DNA of 64,000 nucleotides from assembly GCF_001605725.1 (NCBI RefSeq), contig NZ_CP011530.1:2418001-2482000 (forward strand). The letters are read 5' to 3'. Source of the DNA: Mycobacteroides immunogenum. GTDB lineage: Bacteria; Actinomycetota; Actinomycetes; Mycobacteriales; Mycobacteriaceae. Position numbers and translations under genes: made by a program. The notes under the pieces are model-generated. The model worked only from the letters and a program-made list of their open reading frames with translations. It searched no databases and was not told where the DNA came from. This document shows positions 28,359 to 37,205 of this stretch, in pieces (position 1 is the first letter of the stretch; the number at the start of each line of letters is the position of its first letter).

Positions 28359-29750
28359 TCAGGTGCGAACGCGGTCGGCTTCCTCGGTCGGTTCGCTGCA
28401 CGGAATGTCTGTTCCGGCTATTGAGGCCCCGGCCGTCTCGATCAGGAGGGGCAGGGCACAGAGCCCGATCACGCAGGCCAGCATGAGATAGGCGGCAGGA
28501 AACAGGTCCCAGCCGGTTCTGTCCACCATGAGGTCGTTCACCAGCGGTGCGGTCCCACCGAACGCCGCGGTGGACAGGTTGTACGAGATCGCGAAGCCGG
28601 CATAGCGCACCTGGGTGGGAAACATGCAGGGGAAGGTCGCGGTGATCGTCGAGAGCTGCGGTATGTACAGCAGGCCGAGGACCGCGAAACCGACGATCGC
28701 CCAACCGAATCCCTGCCCCATGAGCCAGAACATCGGCAACGAGAGCACCAGTAGCCCGGTCAGCGAGAACAGCCACATCGGTTTGCGTCCTACGCGGTCG
28801 GACAGAGCGCCGCAGAAAGGCAGAAAAGCCATCATCGCGACTTCTCCGATGAGAATCACGATCTGCCCTTGGGTCTCGGACATGCCGAGCCTGGTCTTGA
28901 GGTACGTGGGCTGATAGCTGAGCAGGGTGTAATTGGTGATGTTGAGCGCGATCACCAGCAGCATCATCACGATCATGGGCCGCTTGTAGTCACGCACCAG
29001 ATCCTTGAGCCGCTCGAAGGCCGTTTCCTGGCCCTGAGGCTCCTGTTCCTGCATTTCTTTGAACAACGGCGGGTCATCGAGCCGGCTTCGCAGATACCAG
29101 CCGATGAGCCCCATCGGAAGCGCTACCAGAAAAGGAATCCGCCAACCCCAGGCGTGCATGGCCTCATCGCTGAGGGTGGCATCCAGGACGAGGACAAAGG
29201 CTGCCCCGATGGCGAACCCGCCCAAGGTTCCGAACTCGAGGAACGAGCCGTACTTGCCGCGCTTCTTGTCCGGTGCGAATTCCGCCATGAATGTCGCCGC
29301 GCCGCCATATTCACCGCCGGTAGAGAAACCCTGGACGACGCGCAGCAGGATCAGCAGAGCCGGCGCCGCCATCCCGATGGTTGCCCAGCTGGGCAAAACA
29401 CCGATCAGCGAGGTGGACAGGGCCATGAGCACGATGGTGATCGCCATGACACTCTTACGGCCCAACCGATCACCCAGCGGTCCCCAGACCATGCCCCCAA
29501 GCGGACGCAGCAGAAAGGAGATCGCGTAGCCGAGCATGGTGAACGCTGTTCCCAGCGTGGGGAAGAAGGCCTGCGTCAGGAACGTGGTGGTTGCCGCATA
29601 GACGCCATAGTCGTACCACTCGGTGGCGTTGCCCATCGCCGATGCCGTGATGGCCCGGTGCAGCTGGCGCCGGCCCTCGGATGAACGGAAGTCCGGTCTC
29701 GGAAGCGGATTGGGTTCCGTTTCACCCTGATTGGGGCCGGCGGCCGGCAT
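28359..29750 (-). CDS. MHS-family (ProP-like) compatible-solute transporter
   Basis: This 463-residue protein is a 12-helix proton symporter of the metabolite:H+ symporter branch of the MFS, which takes up proline, betaine or ectoine. Family marks are the N-terminal MGNATEWYDYGVYA, the GDRLGRK loop between helices 2 and 3, RVVQGFSTGGEYGG in helix 4, and SDRVGRKP in the second half. The ATG at 29750 overlaps the ectD stop by one base (TGATG). As the last gene of the ect operon it should recover leaked or external ectoines. An upstream frame extension is available but runs through ectD. Confidence 0.9.
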   Translation of the reverse strand: MPAAGPNQGETEPNPLPRPDFRSSEGRRQLHRAITASAMGNATEWYDYGVYAATTTFLTQAFFPTLGTAFTMLGYAISFLLRPLGGMVWGPLGDRLGRKSVMAITIVLMALSTSLIGVLPSWATIGMAAPALLILLRVVQGFSTGGEYGGAATFMAEFAPDKKRGKYGSFLEFGTLGGFAIGAAFVLVLDATLSDEAMHAWGWRIPFLVALPMGLIGWYLRSRLDDPPLFKEMQEQEPQGQETAFERLKDLVRDYKRPMIVMMLLVIALNITNYTLLSYQPTYLKTRLGMSETQGQIVILIGEVAMMAFLPFCGALSDRVGRKPMWLFSLTGLLVLSLPMFWLMGQGFGWAIVGFAVLGLLYIPQLSTITATFPCMFPTQVRYAGFAISYNLSTAAFGGTAPLVNDLMVDRTGWDLFPAAYLMLACVIGLCALPLLIETAGASIAGTDIPCSEPTEEADRVRT

Positions 29751-30658
29751 CAGGAAGTGCTCGGCGGTCGGGGAGTCAGCGGGGTGAAATCTCGAGCCGC
29801 GATGTACCCCGGGCGCGGTTCGTAACCGGCAAAGGGTCGCAGCGGAGTGTTCTCCACCGAATTGAACACCAGAAACACGTTCGACCGCGGATATGGGCTG
29901 ATGTTCGAGCCAGACCCGTGCATCAAGTTGCAGTCGAACCACAAGGCGTCCCCGGGCTGGCCGAGGAACAGTTCAATGCCGCTCGTCAGTGCGGCCTCCG
30001 CCAAGGTTTGTGTAGAGGGAACGCCAACCTCTTGCTCTACCAATGACTTCCGGTGGTTATCGCGGGGAGTGGCGCCGACACACGGATAGAAGGTGCGATG
30101 CGTGCCCGGCATCACCTGCAGAGTCCCGTTGTACGCGACGTTGACGGTCAGGGCGATCGAGCAGGACACCGTGCGCATCTGAGGCAGTCCGTCCTCGGTG
30201 TGCCACGTTTCGAAGTCCGAATGCCAGTAGAAGCCGCGACCCCGGAATGCGGGCATCGCGTTGATGCGTGACTGATGCAGATACACGGGCCCGCCCAGCA
30301 GCTGCTCGGCGACATCAAGCACACCTGGTGAGCACGCCACATCCATTACCACCGAACTCAAGACGTGCGCTTCGAAGATGGAGCGCACCTCCTGGGATCC
30401 GGCTTCCCGGATGATCCGCGGATCATCACCGAGTCGTGCTGGCACCCTGTCGATCTCGTTACGCAACGCGCTGACAGTGGCGTCGTAGACCGTGCTCGGC
30501 CGGATCAAGAAGCCTTGCTCGGACATTTGGGTGAGCGCTGGTGGGGCCAGCGGGCCACCATCGGTACCGCCCCACACCACGGGTTCGCTCCGGACGATCG
30601 GCGGCTGCTCGGCCTCCAGGCGGCTGGGGTAGCGATCGGTGATCGCGGGCGCGCTCAT
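29750..30658 (-). CDS. ectD: Ectoine 5-hydroxylase EctD
   Basis: EctD is an Fe(II)/2-oxoglutarate dioxygenase that converts ectoine to 5-hydroxyectoine. The iron ligands are visible in WHSDFETWH (His-x-Asp) and in LMHGSGSN (distal His), and the family signature FRGRGFYWHSD is intact. The start at ATG 30658 overlaps the ectC stop in an ATGA, giving 302 residues, close to the usual length of about 300. Its presence means the cell can make hydroxyectoine as a stress protectant. Confidence 0.95.
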   Translation of the reverse strand: MSAPAITDRYPSRLEAEQPPIVRSEPVVWGGTDGGPLAPPALTQMSEQGFLIRPSTVYDATVSALRNEIDRVPARLGDDPRIIREAGSQEVRSIFEAHVLSSVVMDVACSPGVLDVAEQLLGGPVYLHQSRINAMPAFRGRGFYWHSDFETWHTEDGLPQMRTVSCSIALTVNVAYNGTLQVMPGTHRTFYPCVGATPRDNHRKSLVEQEVGVPSTQTLAEAALTSGIELFLGQPGDALWFDCNLMHGSGSNISPYPRSNVFLVFNSVENTPLRPFAGYEPRPGYIAARDFTPLTPRPPSTS

Positions 30659-31047
30659 GACAGTGCGGGCGCAGCCGGGTATGCGCCGGACTCGTCGTGG
30701 ACCTCCCGTCCAGTGACGGGAGGGTTGAACACACACATCATGCGCATCTCGGTGTCGGCGGAAAGCTGGTGCCGCTCATTGCCATCGAGCAGGTACATGC
30801 TGCCCGGGCCGAGGGTGAACACGTCCCCGTTCTCCAGGTTGGTCAGCGTGCCGGTGCCTGCGGTAAGCCACACGGCCTCGATGTGGTGCTGGTAGTGGAA
30901 GACGTGGACAGTGCCCGCGTCGATGGTGGTTTCGTGGAAGGAGAACCCGACTCCGTCATCCGCCAGCACGATCCGCTTGCTGTGCCAGCCTTCACCGCTG
31001 ACATCGCGTTCGGTACCCGTGATCTGTTGGGTAGTACGGACGATCAA
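30655..31047 (-). CDS. ectC: L-ectoine synthase EctC
   Basis: EctC is a small cupin that closes N-gamma-acetyl-diaminobutyrate to ectoine. This 130-residue protein has the expected SFHETTIDAGT and the cupin metal motif with Glu and His residues (HHIEAVW; NERHQL), and the GPGSMYLLDG turn. It lies 43 bp after ectB and overlaps ectD by 4 bp. Confidence 0.96.
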   Translation of the reverse strand: MIVRTTQQITGTERDVSGEGWHSKRIVLADDGVGFSFHETTIDAGTVHVFHYQHHIEAVWLTAGTGTLTNLENGDVFTLGPGSMYLLDGNERHQLSADTEMRMMCVFNPPVTGREVHDESGAYPAAPALS

Positions 31048-31090
31048 GATACTTCCTCTCTCTCGTTGTTTGTTCTGGTGTGATGTGGAC

Positions 31091-32371
31091 TTACTGAACA
31101 GATTCCGTGATGGCTTCGCGCAGCGTGGAGATGCCGATATCGAGCTGCTCGTCGGTGGTGGTCAGTGCCGGCAGCAGTTTGACAACCTCGTCCTTGGGGC
31201 CGGACGTCTCGACCAGCAGCCCTCGCTCGAACGCGGCCCGACTCACTCGCGGTCCCCGCTCCGCATCGGCGAATGCGATGCCCTGCACCATGCCGCGGCC
31301 GCGGATCGACACTGAGTCGTCATCGGCCACCAGGGCCGTCAGTTCGTCATGCAGCCGGTCGCCCTTGCGGCGCACGTCATCGCTGAATGTGCTGTCCTGC
31401 CAATACTTCTGCAAGGTCGCGGTCGCGGTGACGAACGCGGGGTTGTTTCCGCGGAAGGTTCCGTTGTGCTCGCCGGGAGCCCACTGGTCCAGATCCGGAC
31501 GGATAAGTGTCAGTGCCATCGGCAGGCCGTAGCCGCTGATGGACTTGGACAAGGTCACGATATCGGGCCGGATGCCGGCGTCCTCAAACGAGAAGAACGA
31601 ACCTGTGCGGCCGCAACCCATCTGGACGTCGTCGACGATCAGGATGATCTCGCGTTTGCGGCACAGATCGGCCAGTGCCCGCAGCCATTCGGCGCGCGCG
31701 ACATTGACACCACCCTCGCCCTGGACGGTCTCGACGATAACCGCGGCGGGCTTGTTGAGACCGCCGCCCTCGTCGTCGAGCACCTTCTCAAACCAATGGA
31801 AGTCCTCGGTGACGCCGCCGAAATAGTTGTCGTACGGCATGGGCGTCGAATGCACCAGCGGCACTCCGGCGCCCGCGCGCTTCATCGAGTTACCGGTCAC
31901 TGCAAGCGATCCCAGTGTCATTCCGTGGAATGCGTTGGTGAAGCTGATGATCGATTCGCGCCCGGTGATGTTCCGCGCCAGCTTGAGCGCGGACTCCACG
32001 GCGTTGGTTCCGGTTGGGCCGGGGAACTGCACCTTGTAGTCCATACCGCGGGGCGCCAGGATGGTCCGCTCGAATTCTTCGAGGAACTGCTGCTTGGCGA
32101 CGGTGGCCATATCGAGGCCATGGACCACGCCATCGGTGGTGAGGTAGTCGATGAGGGCGGTTTTCAGCACGGGATTGTTGTGCCCGTAGTTCAGTGCGCC
32201 GGCGCCGGCGAAGAAGTCCAAGTAGCGCTCACCGCTGGTGTCGGTGAGCCAGGATCCGGAGGCGGATACGAAGGTGGTCGGCCAGGTGCGGCAGTAGCTC
32301 CGCACCTGCGATTCGCGCTCATTGATGACCCTAGGCAGCCCGGCTTCCTGAGCGGGCAAGGTGGCGGTCAT
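31091..32371 (-). CDS. ectB: Diaminobutyrate-2-oxoglutarate transaminase EctB
   Basis: EctB is a PLP-dependent class III transaminase that makes L-2,4-diaminobutyrate from aspartate semialdehyde and glutamate. The PLP lysine is in TLSKSISGYGLP, the aspartate in VDDVQMGCGRTG, and the N-terminal YLDFFAGAGALNYGHN is characteristic of EctB. It is 426 residues, a usual length. The start at ATG 32371 has AAAGGGG upstream; a longer frame to 32407 lacks a better site. It is 28 bp after ectA. Confidence 0.95.
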   Translation of the reverse strand: MTATLPAQEAGLPRVINERESQVRSYCRTWPTTFVSASGSWLTDTSGERYLDFFAGAGALNYGHNNPVLKTALIDYLTTDGVVHGLDMATVAKQQFLEEFERTILAPRGMDYKVQFPGPTGTNAVESALKLARNITGRESIISFTNAFHGMTLGSLAVTGNSMKRAGAGVPLVHSTPMPYDNYFGGVTEDFHWFEKVLDDEGGGLNKPAAVIVETVQGEGGVNVARAEWLRALADLCRKREIILIVDDVQMGCGRTGSFFSFEDAGIRPDIVTLSKSISGYGLPMALTLIRPDLDQWAPGEHNGTFRGNNPAFVTATATLQKYWQDSTFSDDVRRKGDRLHDELTALVADDDSVSIRGRGMVQGIAFADAERGPRVSRAAFERGLLVETSGPKDEVVKLLPALTTTDEQLDIGISTLREAITESVQ

Positions 32372-32399
32372 TTCTGTATCCCCTTTCGGCCCAATATTT

Positions 32400-32945
32400 T
32401 TAGGCACTGTTTTTTGGGTGATCTAGGTGTTTCAGCGGAGTGAGCCGGAGCAGCGGCTCGGCCTCGTGTGCGTCGGGAAACAGATCTACGCCAAATCCCG
32501 TGGATTCGGTGAGTTCCATGTCCCGCCGGCGGGCAAATCCGGCGAATAACGCACGCGAGGCGGTATTTGACTGTGTGACAGTGGTTTCCATGATCAGGGG
32601 TTCGCCCTGCGAGGTCGCAAGAGAATCCGAGAGCCAAGCCAGCATGCTGGCGGCTAATCCTTTACCACGATACGCCTCATCGACACCGACCTGCCAGATC
32701 ATCAGTGAACCAGAGGGGCGAAGATATCCGGAGACAAATCCGATGGGGTCGCCGTCGACGCGTGCAACGGCCGAAGTAGAAGAAAAATCGGTGCACCACA
32801 ACAGGTATGAGTATGAAGAATTGAGATCCAGCACCCCGGAATCGCGGGCTATGCGCCACATGTGGCGAGCATCCGACTGAGTCGGGTGGTTAAGCGTCCA
32901 CACGGGGGTACAACGTTTTTCAGTCTGCAGTTCAGTATCGACCAC
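32400..32945 (-). CDS. ectA: Diaminobutyrate acetyltransferase EctA
   Basis: EctA is a GNAT acetyltransferase that transfers acetyl from acetyl-CoA to diaminobutyrate. The acetyl-CoA loop appears as VGVDEAYRGKGLAASML and the substrate-side NSSYSYLLWCTDF is typical of EctA. The 181-residue frame starts at GTG 32945. It is the first gene of ectABCD plus transporter. The 225 bp before it carry a CRP-type site, but I see no clear sigma recognition boxes. Confidence 0.94.
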   Translation of the reverse strand: MVDTELQTEKRCTPVWTLNHPTQSDARHMWRIARDSGVLDLNSSYSYLLWCTDFSSTSAVARVDGDPIGFVSGYLRPSGSLMIWQVGVDEAYRGKGLAASMLAWLSDSLATSQGEPLIMETTVTQSNTASRALFAGFARRRDMELTESTGFGVDLFPDAHEAEPLLRLTPLKHLDHPKNSA

Positions 32946-33088
32946 TAAAAATCACCATCACGCCAACGTTTTTCGTATCAACTCGGGTTTCGTACCGTTC
33001 GACCGTAACCACATCGACACCCGAATAGCCAGGACCGGCACCGGTGAACCGCGCCAACTGATGGCGTTTGCCGAGGGTATCCGCGTGA

Positions 33089-33104
33089 TGTGACCCTCGT
33101 CACA
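33089..33104. promoter_or_regulatory. CRP (cAMP receptor protein) site
   Basis: A perfect TGTGA-N6-TCACA palindrome, the consensus for mycobacterial CRP, lies in the gap between the FUSC stop and ectA, about 145 bp upstream of the ectA start. The position fits activation of an ectA promoter, linking compatible-solute synthesis to cAMP. Binding is inferred from sequence alone. Confidence 0.65.
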
Positions 33105-33170
33105 TTATTGTGTGACTATGAGAACTTGACGGGATCTTGACGGCTACGCGCTGAGATTGCCGGAGCCAGG

Positions 33171-34814
33171 TCAGCTGTGGCCGGCGAAGCGGCGCTCCCA
33201 GCGGTCCGGGTCGTCGAGCATCTGTCCGGGTGGTGTGGCCCAGCATGCGGCCACCAGGTCGTAACCGTGGTGAATGAGTGCGGCGTGGGCGGGCCAGTGC
33301 GCCTCCAGCCACTCGGGCTCGTTGTGCGCGCTGTCCAGGCCCGCCCGAATCGCGCCTTCGAGTTCGAAGGACAGATCTCGGGCCTCCGCGTAGGCGGCGT
33401 CGTGTGCGGGCTGCACTCGTGCGGCCGCGACAAGTCCGAGGGCCGCGGTGCGAATCCGGGCCTCGGTGAACGTGAAGGTCCGTCGGTGCGCGCGCGGTGC
33501 GATCAGATAGATAGCGGCCATGGCCACCGCGACGCCGATCATCGTCTCGGCGAGCCGGTCGCGCACGATCGTGGTGACCGACCCCTGGAGAGTGACCATG
33601 CCCGCCGAAAGTAGTGCGATCGGGGTCACGAACATGACGGCGACCGCGTAGTTGCGTGGCAGGAAGAGCTCGGTGCAGAACTGCAGTATTGCTACCGCCG
33701 CAATGAGTGTGTACCCGGTGAGGGACAGCTGGTACAACACCGCGAAGAGGGCGAGGCCGATGATGGTTCCGGCGAAGCGGTGCAGTCCGCGCACCGTGCC
33801 ATGCAGCCGGTCGGGTCCCATGTGGACGATCACGAGGGCGCTCAGGATGGCCCATTGCGGCCGGGCGAGGCCGACGGCTGCGCTGATGACCCCCGCGCCC
33901 AGGCAGGCGATCCCGACGCGCCAGGCGGTGATGGTCGCGTGTGAACGGAGCCGTATGGATCGTCGCAGCCGGTACCAGATGCTGGGCCGTACGACGAGAA
34001 CATGGTCACCGGGGATGAGATGGTCGAGCACCATCTTGTTGCCGACGGCGATTTCAGTGAATCGGCGATGGGTGTCCAGCATGGTGGTCACCAGGTGTGA
34101 ATCCGACTGCGTCGACAATCCGGCGTCGTGCAGGGCGGTCCATGCGGCCGAGATGGCGGCGCCGGCGCTGTGGCGCGCATCGACCGACGCGTTGCCCGGC
34201 TGGGCATAGATATCGACAGCATCGACCGCTCGCTGCGTGGCGACGCGTTCGGGTTTGCGGCGGTCGACAACGGCGCCTGTCATCGAAACAATCACCGCTG
34301 CAAGGGCTCCCAGGCTCGCGCAGGTCAGGATCCGTATCGGGCTCACACCCCATTCGGTAGCCCCGAGTGCGCCACCGCACACCAGGACAAAGAACAGCGC
34401 TCCCGGCGGACCCAGCCGTAGGGCTGCCACGGTGTACACCACCGGGACGGCGACGGCTGTCAGGGTGATGATGGTGGCTGCTTTACCGGCGGCGCCTGCG
34501 GGCGCGCCGGTGCCCACCGCCACCCCGACCGCGGTCACCAGCATCAGCGCGATACCTGCGGTTGCCACCACGGCGGCGCGCACCCGATAGGGGCGGCCTT
34601 CGCCATATAGGACCGCGAAGGCGCCGTAGGTGACGTAAAGCGCGGCGTTCGGGTAACCGGCGGCGACCACGAGTGCTCCGGGAATGGCGACGGCGGCAGC
34701 GGCGCGCAGCCCGATGCTCCAGCGCCGGCCGGCCGGAGGAGCGGAAAACAGGATGGAACGGGCCCGGGCGATCTGCGGAAGTGGATCCGGCGATTCAGGC
34801 GCGGGCGGGGTCAC
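33171..34814 (-). CDS. FUSC-family membrane protein
   Basis: This 547-residue protein has the layout of FUSC/AaeB-like proteins: two sets of closely spaced hydrophobic helices (about residues 30-180 and 325-460), each followed by a soluble part. Families of this type are linked to export of aromatic acids or other toxic solutes; the substrate here is unknown. The start is GTG 34814, just 3 bp after the MerR stop, so the two are probably cotranscribed and the regulator may control this exporter. Confidence 0.8.
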   Translation of the reverse strand: MTPPAPESPDPLPQIARARSILFSAPPAGRRWSIGLRAAAAVAIPGALVVAAGYPNAALYVTYGAFAVLYGEGRPYRVRAAVVATAGIALMLVTAVGVAVGTGAPAGAAGKAATIITLTAVAVPVVYTVAALRLGPPGALFFVLVCGGALGATEWGVSPIRILTCASLGALAAVIVSMTGAVVDRRKPERVATQRAVDAVDIYAQPGNASVDARHSAGAAISAAWTALHDAGLSTQSDSHLVTTMLDTHRRFTEIAVGNKMVLDHLIPGDHVLVVRPSIWYRLRRSIRLRSHATITAWRVGIACLGAGVISAAVGLARPQWAILSALVIVHMGPDRLHGTVRGLHRFAGTIIGLALFAVLYQLSLTGYTLIAAVAILQFCTELFLPRNYAVAVMFVTPIALLSAGMVTLQGSVTTIVRDRLAETMIGVAVAMAAIYLIAPRAHRRTFTFTEARIRTAALGLVAAARVQPAHDAAYAEARDLSFELEGAIRAGLDSAHNEPEWLEAHWPAHAALIHHGYDLVAACWATPPGQMLDDPDRWERRFAGHS

Positions 34815-34817
34815 ACG

Positions 34818-35450
34818 TCATTTCATACCGTGCCTATGCCGGTAGGCGCGCTGTTTACAGGCTGGGGAGCAGTAGCGCTGCGGGCGGCCCTTGCCGTGGG
34901 TGGCCAGCTGCCTACCGCAGAAACCGCAACATCCGGCTTGGCTGTCGGTGGTTTCGTCACCCATTGGGGTGGACGCGTAACAGGCGCTGCGTGCCGCGGA
35001 CACCAGGTCGGTGCCGGATGCGCGGCCACGTGGGGTGCGGATGCGCAGTTCGCCGTCCAGGTATGGGCAATCCACGATGTCTTCGTTCTGGCAGCACAGC
35101 AAGTGGTTGAGGTACTCGCGAGCGCGGTCGAGTTGTTCGATCCGTGCGGAGATCTCCGCGACTTGCTCGGTGACCGCATTGCGCCAGGTATTCGGTTGAG
35201 CCGAATGGGATGTCACGACGGCGGCCTGGCGCAACGGCATCATCCCGGTGATGCAGCACAGATATGCGATGCCGATGCGTCGCAGGTCTCGCTCGGTGTA
35301 GGTGCGGCGGCCACTGTGTTGCGGTGGCGAATTGAGCACGCCTTGCTTCTCCCACCACCGCAGTGTGGACGGCGCCAGGTCATACAACGCGGCGGCTTCG
35401 CCGATGTTCACCGTGGCTTCCGTGGTGGCGGGTCTTGGCATCAAGCTCAC
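34818..35450 (-). CDS. MerR-family regulator with C-terminal zinc-finger
   Basis: The N-terminal 75 residues are a MerR winged helix (IGEAAALYDLAPSTLRWWEKQGVL, then RRTYTERDLRRI). A coiled dimerisation helix follows, with a Cys pair (LLCCQNEDIVDC). The last 40 residues, CGFCGRQLATHGKGRPQRYCSPACKQRAYR, hold a CxxC...CxxxC pattern typical of a small zinc-binding finger. Extra Cys residues suggest metal or redox sensing. It is 210 residues long and sits directly before the FUSC gene. The effector is not known. Confidence 0.8.
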   Translation of the reverse strand: MSLMPRPATTEATVNIGEAAALYDLAPSTLRWWEKQGVLNSPPQHSGRRTYTERDLRRIGIAYLCCITGMMPLRQAAVVTSHSAQPNTWRNAVTEQVAEISARIEQLDRAREYLNHLLCCQNEDIVDCPYLDGELRIRTPRGRASGTDLVSAARSACYASTPMGDETTDSQAGCCGFCGRQLATHGKGRPQRYCSPACKQRAYRHRHGMK

Positions 35451-35464
35451 CTCACCATTGAAAC

Positions 35465-35478
35465 TTAGGTAACCCTAA
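35465..35478. promoter_or_regulatory. TTAGG/CCTAA inverted repeat before the MerR gene
   Basis: A perfect inverted repeat, TTAGG-TAAC-CCTAA, lies 15-28 bp before the MerR start. It could be the regulator's own operator. It also resembles part of an IdeR box (about 13 of 19 positions in the wider match), so iron control cannot be excluded. Confidence 0.5.
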
Positions 35479-35523
35479 CTTGCAAGGAGTTGCCGTTGGC
35501 GCCGCATTCGGCGTGGACAGCGC

Positions 35524-36732
35524 CTAGCCCAAGAGGGTCTGTCCGAGGTATCCGTCTTCGACCGTGCCGGGCGGCATGACGAACACGGCGGATCCCACCG
35601 CGGTGTTCCACTGGTTGAACTCGTCCCTTTCGGATAGCCGTTGCTGTACGGGAACGAACTGCGTGGCGATATCGCGTTGGTAGGCCGCGAAAATCAGGCC
35701 CGAGTTCGACGATGTGCCGGGCAATGGCGCGTCATCGAAGTTGTATGGGCGGCGCAGGAACTTCTCGTGCGGATTGCGGTGGCGAGCAAGAGCGATATGT
35801 GAGGTGGCGGGGATTACCGGGATACCGCCGCGGGTCATCGTCAAATCGGGTTCGTCGGATTCCTTGTCGCCCGATAGGGGTGCGCCGTTGTCTGACCGCC
35901 TGCCCATGATCAAATCCCGCAGCTTGCGATCCAACTGGTCCCATCCGTCCAGATTCATGGTGATTCGCCGGAGAACCAGAAGCGTTCCGCCCCTAAGCCA
36001 CTCATGGTCTTCGCCGTGATGCCACAGCAGGCTGTCCAGCTCTGGGGTGCTGGGGTTAACGGTGCCGTCGACCTGTCCCATGAGATTGCGCATCGTGCCC
36101 CCGGTGGGGTCTTCGGGGCGCGGTGTGCGGAACCCGTTCTGGCGCCACCGTTCAACGGCCAGCGAGCGCACATTCTTGAGCAGCACCCGAGCCGTGTGCG
36201 CCACCAGCAGTGGGTCCTCGGCGCAGATTTGCAGCAGTAGATCGCCTCCGCACCAACGCTTCTCGAGCCGATCTGTGGAGAACGCCGGGAAACTCCGCGC
36301 CGAGGCGGGGCAGCTGTCGGCCAGGCCGGCCTTCTCGAACACCGATGGGCCAAGCCCCGCCGTGATAGTCAATCGTGCTGTGGAGACTGCCAATTCCGGT
36401 TCGGTATCGGCCAGTGCGGGACGGCCCTGGGTCAACCTGGCCGCATCGGTGCTCCACAGCCGCAGAATCGACTTCAGGTTCTCGCGTACTGCCCGCGGAT
36501 CTGTGGCGTTTCCTGGCAGCAGATCCAGTGCCAGGAACATCGCGTGTGCTTGTGGCGCAGTTGCGATCCCGGCTTGGTGTTCGCCGTAAAAAGGTTCGAT
36601 GGCGGGTTCGTTGTTCGGTCGTGCCGCTTGAGATTGCGCGGACCACACCGACAGGCCGGCCCCCGCGGTGAGGGCTGCTGCCGCACCACCTCCGACGATG
36701 AGCCCGCGCCGGGACAGAGAACGAGACGTCAT
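35524..36732 (-). CDS. Tat-exported DyP-type peroxidase
   Basis: Dye-decolorising peroxidases are haem enzymes; EfeB-type members act outside the membrane with iron or copper handling proteins. The N-terminus has a twin-arginine signal (SLSRRGLIVGGG and a hydrophobic stretch ending near SQA). The catalytic GxxDG motif is present as GQVDGT, and the proximal haem His lies in the region HIALARHRNPHEKFLRRPY. The start ATG 36732 is 2 bp after the PCuAC stop; 402 residues. The upstream extension of the frame is not coding. It forms an operon with the copper chaperone and the GntR gene. Confidence 0.9.
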   Translation of the reverse strand: MTSRSLSRRGLIVGGGAAAALTAGAGLSVWSAQSQAARPNNEPAIEPFYGEHQAGIATAPQAHAMFLALDLLPGNATDPRAVRENLKSILRLWSTDAARLTQGRPALADTEPELAVSTARLTITAGLGPSVFEKAGLADSCPASARSFPAFSTDRLEKRWCGGDLLLQICAEDPLLVAHTARVLLKNVRSLAVERWRQNGFRTPRPEDPTGGTMRNLMGQVDGTVNPSTPELDSLLWHHGEDHEWLRGGTLLVLRRITMNLDGWDQLDRKLRDLIMGRRSDNGAPLSGDKESDEPDLTMTRGGIPVIPATSHIALARHRNPHEKFLRRPYNFDDAPLPGTSSNSGLIFAAYQRDIATQFVPVQQRLSERDEFNQWNTAVGSAVFVMPPGTVEDGYLGQTLLG

Positions 36733-36734
36733 GG

Positions 36735-37199
36735 TCAGGGCTGGTAGTTCTCGTTGCCGCCTGCGAAGTCGCGGATCTGGGCGGTCATGGGCTTTGTCGA
36801 ACCGTCCTGGAAGGACAGCGTGATGACAACATCCTGGCCAGGACGCAGGGGAGTGGTCAGTCCCATGAGCATCACGTGATCGCCACCAGGAGAGAGCTTG
36901 TGCTCGCCGTTGGCCGGAATGACGACCCCGCCCTCCTTGGGGCGCATCAATCCGCCGGGAGTGACCTCGTGGAGTTCCACCGACTTCGCGGCGGGTGAGG
37001 TCGCGGAGACAATGCGCGCTTCGGTGGATCCGTTGTTGTGGACCGTGCCGAACACCGAGGTCATAGACCCATCGGGTGCGGATTTGGCCCACTGGTCGGT
37101 AATGGTTACCTCGGAGGCCTGCTCGGCAGGGGTGGACTCATGCGCCGAGCAGCCGGCGAGCAATGACAGCGCGACTGCTGCCGGGATGACGATCTTCAC
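36735..37199 (-). CDS. PCu(A)C copper chaperone lipoprotein
   Basis: PCu(A)C proteins hold Cu(I) in the periplasm and pass it to copper enzymes. This 154-residue protein starts with a lipoprotein signal (LSLLAGC lipobox, Cys at 17) and has the family copper motif with His in VELHEV, Met in GLMRPKEGG and the HVMLMGL block. It lies 6 bp after the GntR stop and 2 bp before the peroxidase. Confidence 0.9.
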   Translation of the reverse strand: MKIVIPAAVALSLLAGCSAHESTPAEQASEVTITDQWAKSAPDGSMTSVFGTVHNNGSTEARIVSATSPAAKSVELHEVTPGGLMRPKEGGVVIPANGEHKLSPGGDHVMLMGLTTPLRPGQDVVITLSFQDGSTKPMTAQIRDFAGGNENYQP

Positions 37200-37205
37200 G
37201 TTCAG

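Noticed and set aside
28869..29684. Plus-strand frame of 271 codons opposite the MHS transporter
   Set aside because: Alternate-strand shadow; the product is Gln/Arg/His-rich and matches nothing.
31349..32443. Open frame of 364 codons on the plus strand across ectB
   Set aside because: Shadow of ectB, which has complete transaminase motifs.
33100..33855. Minus-strand frame of 251 codons over the FUSC C-terminal part
   Set aside because: Arg/His/Pro/Thr-rich alternate frame of the FUSC gene.
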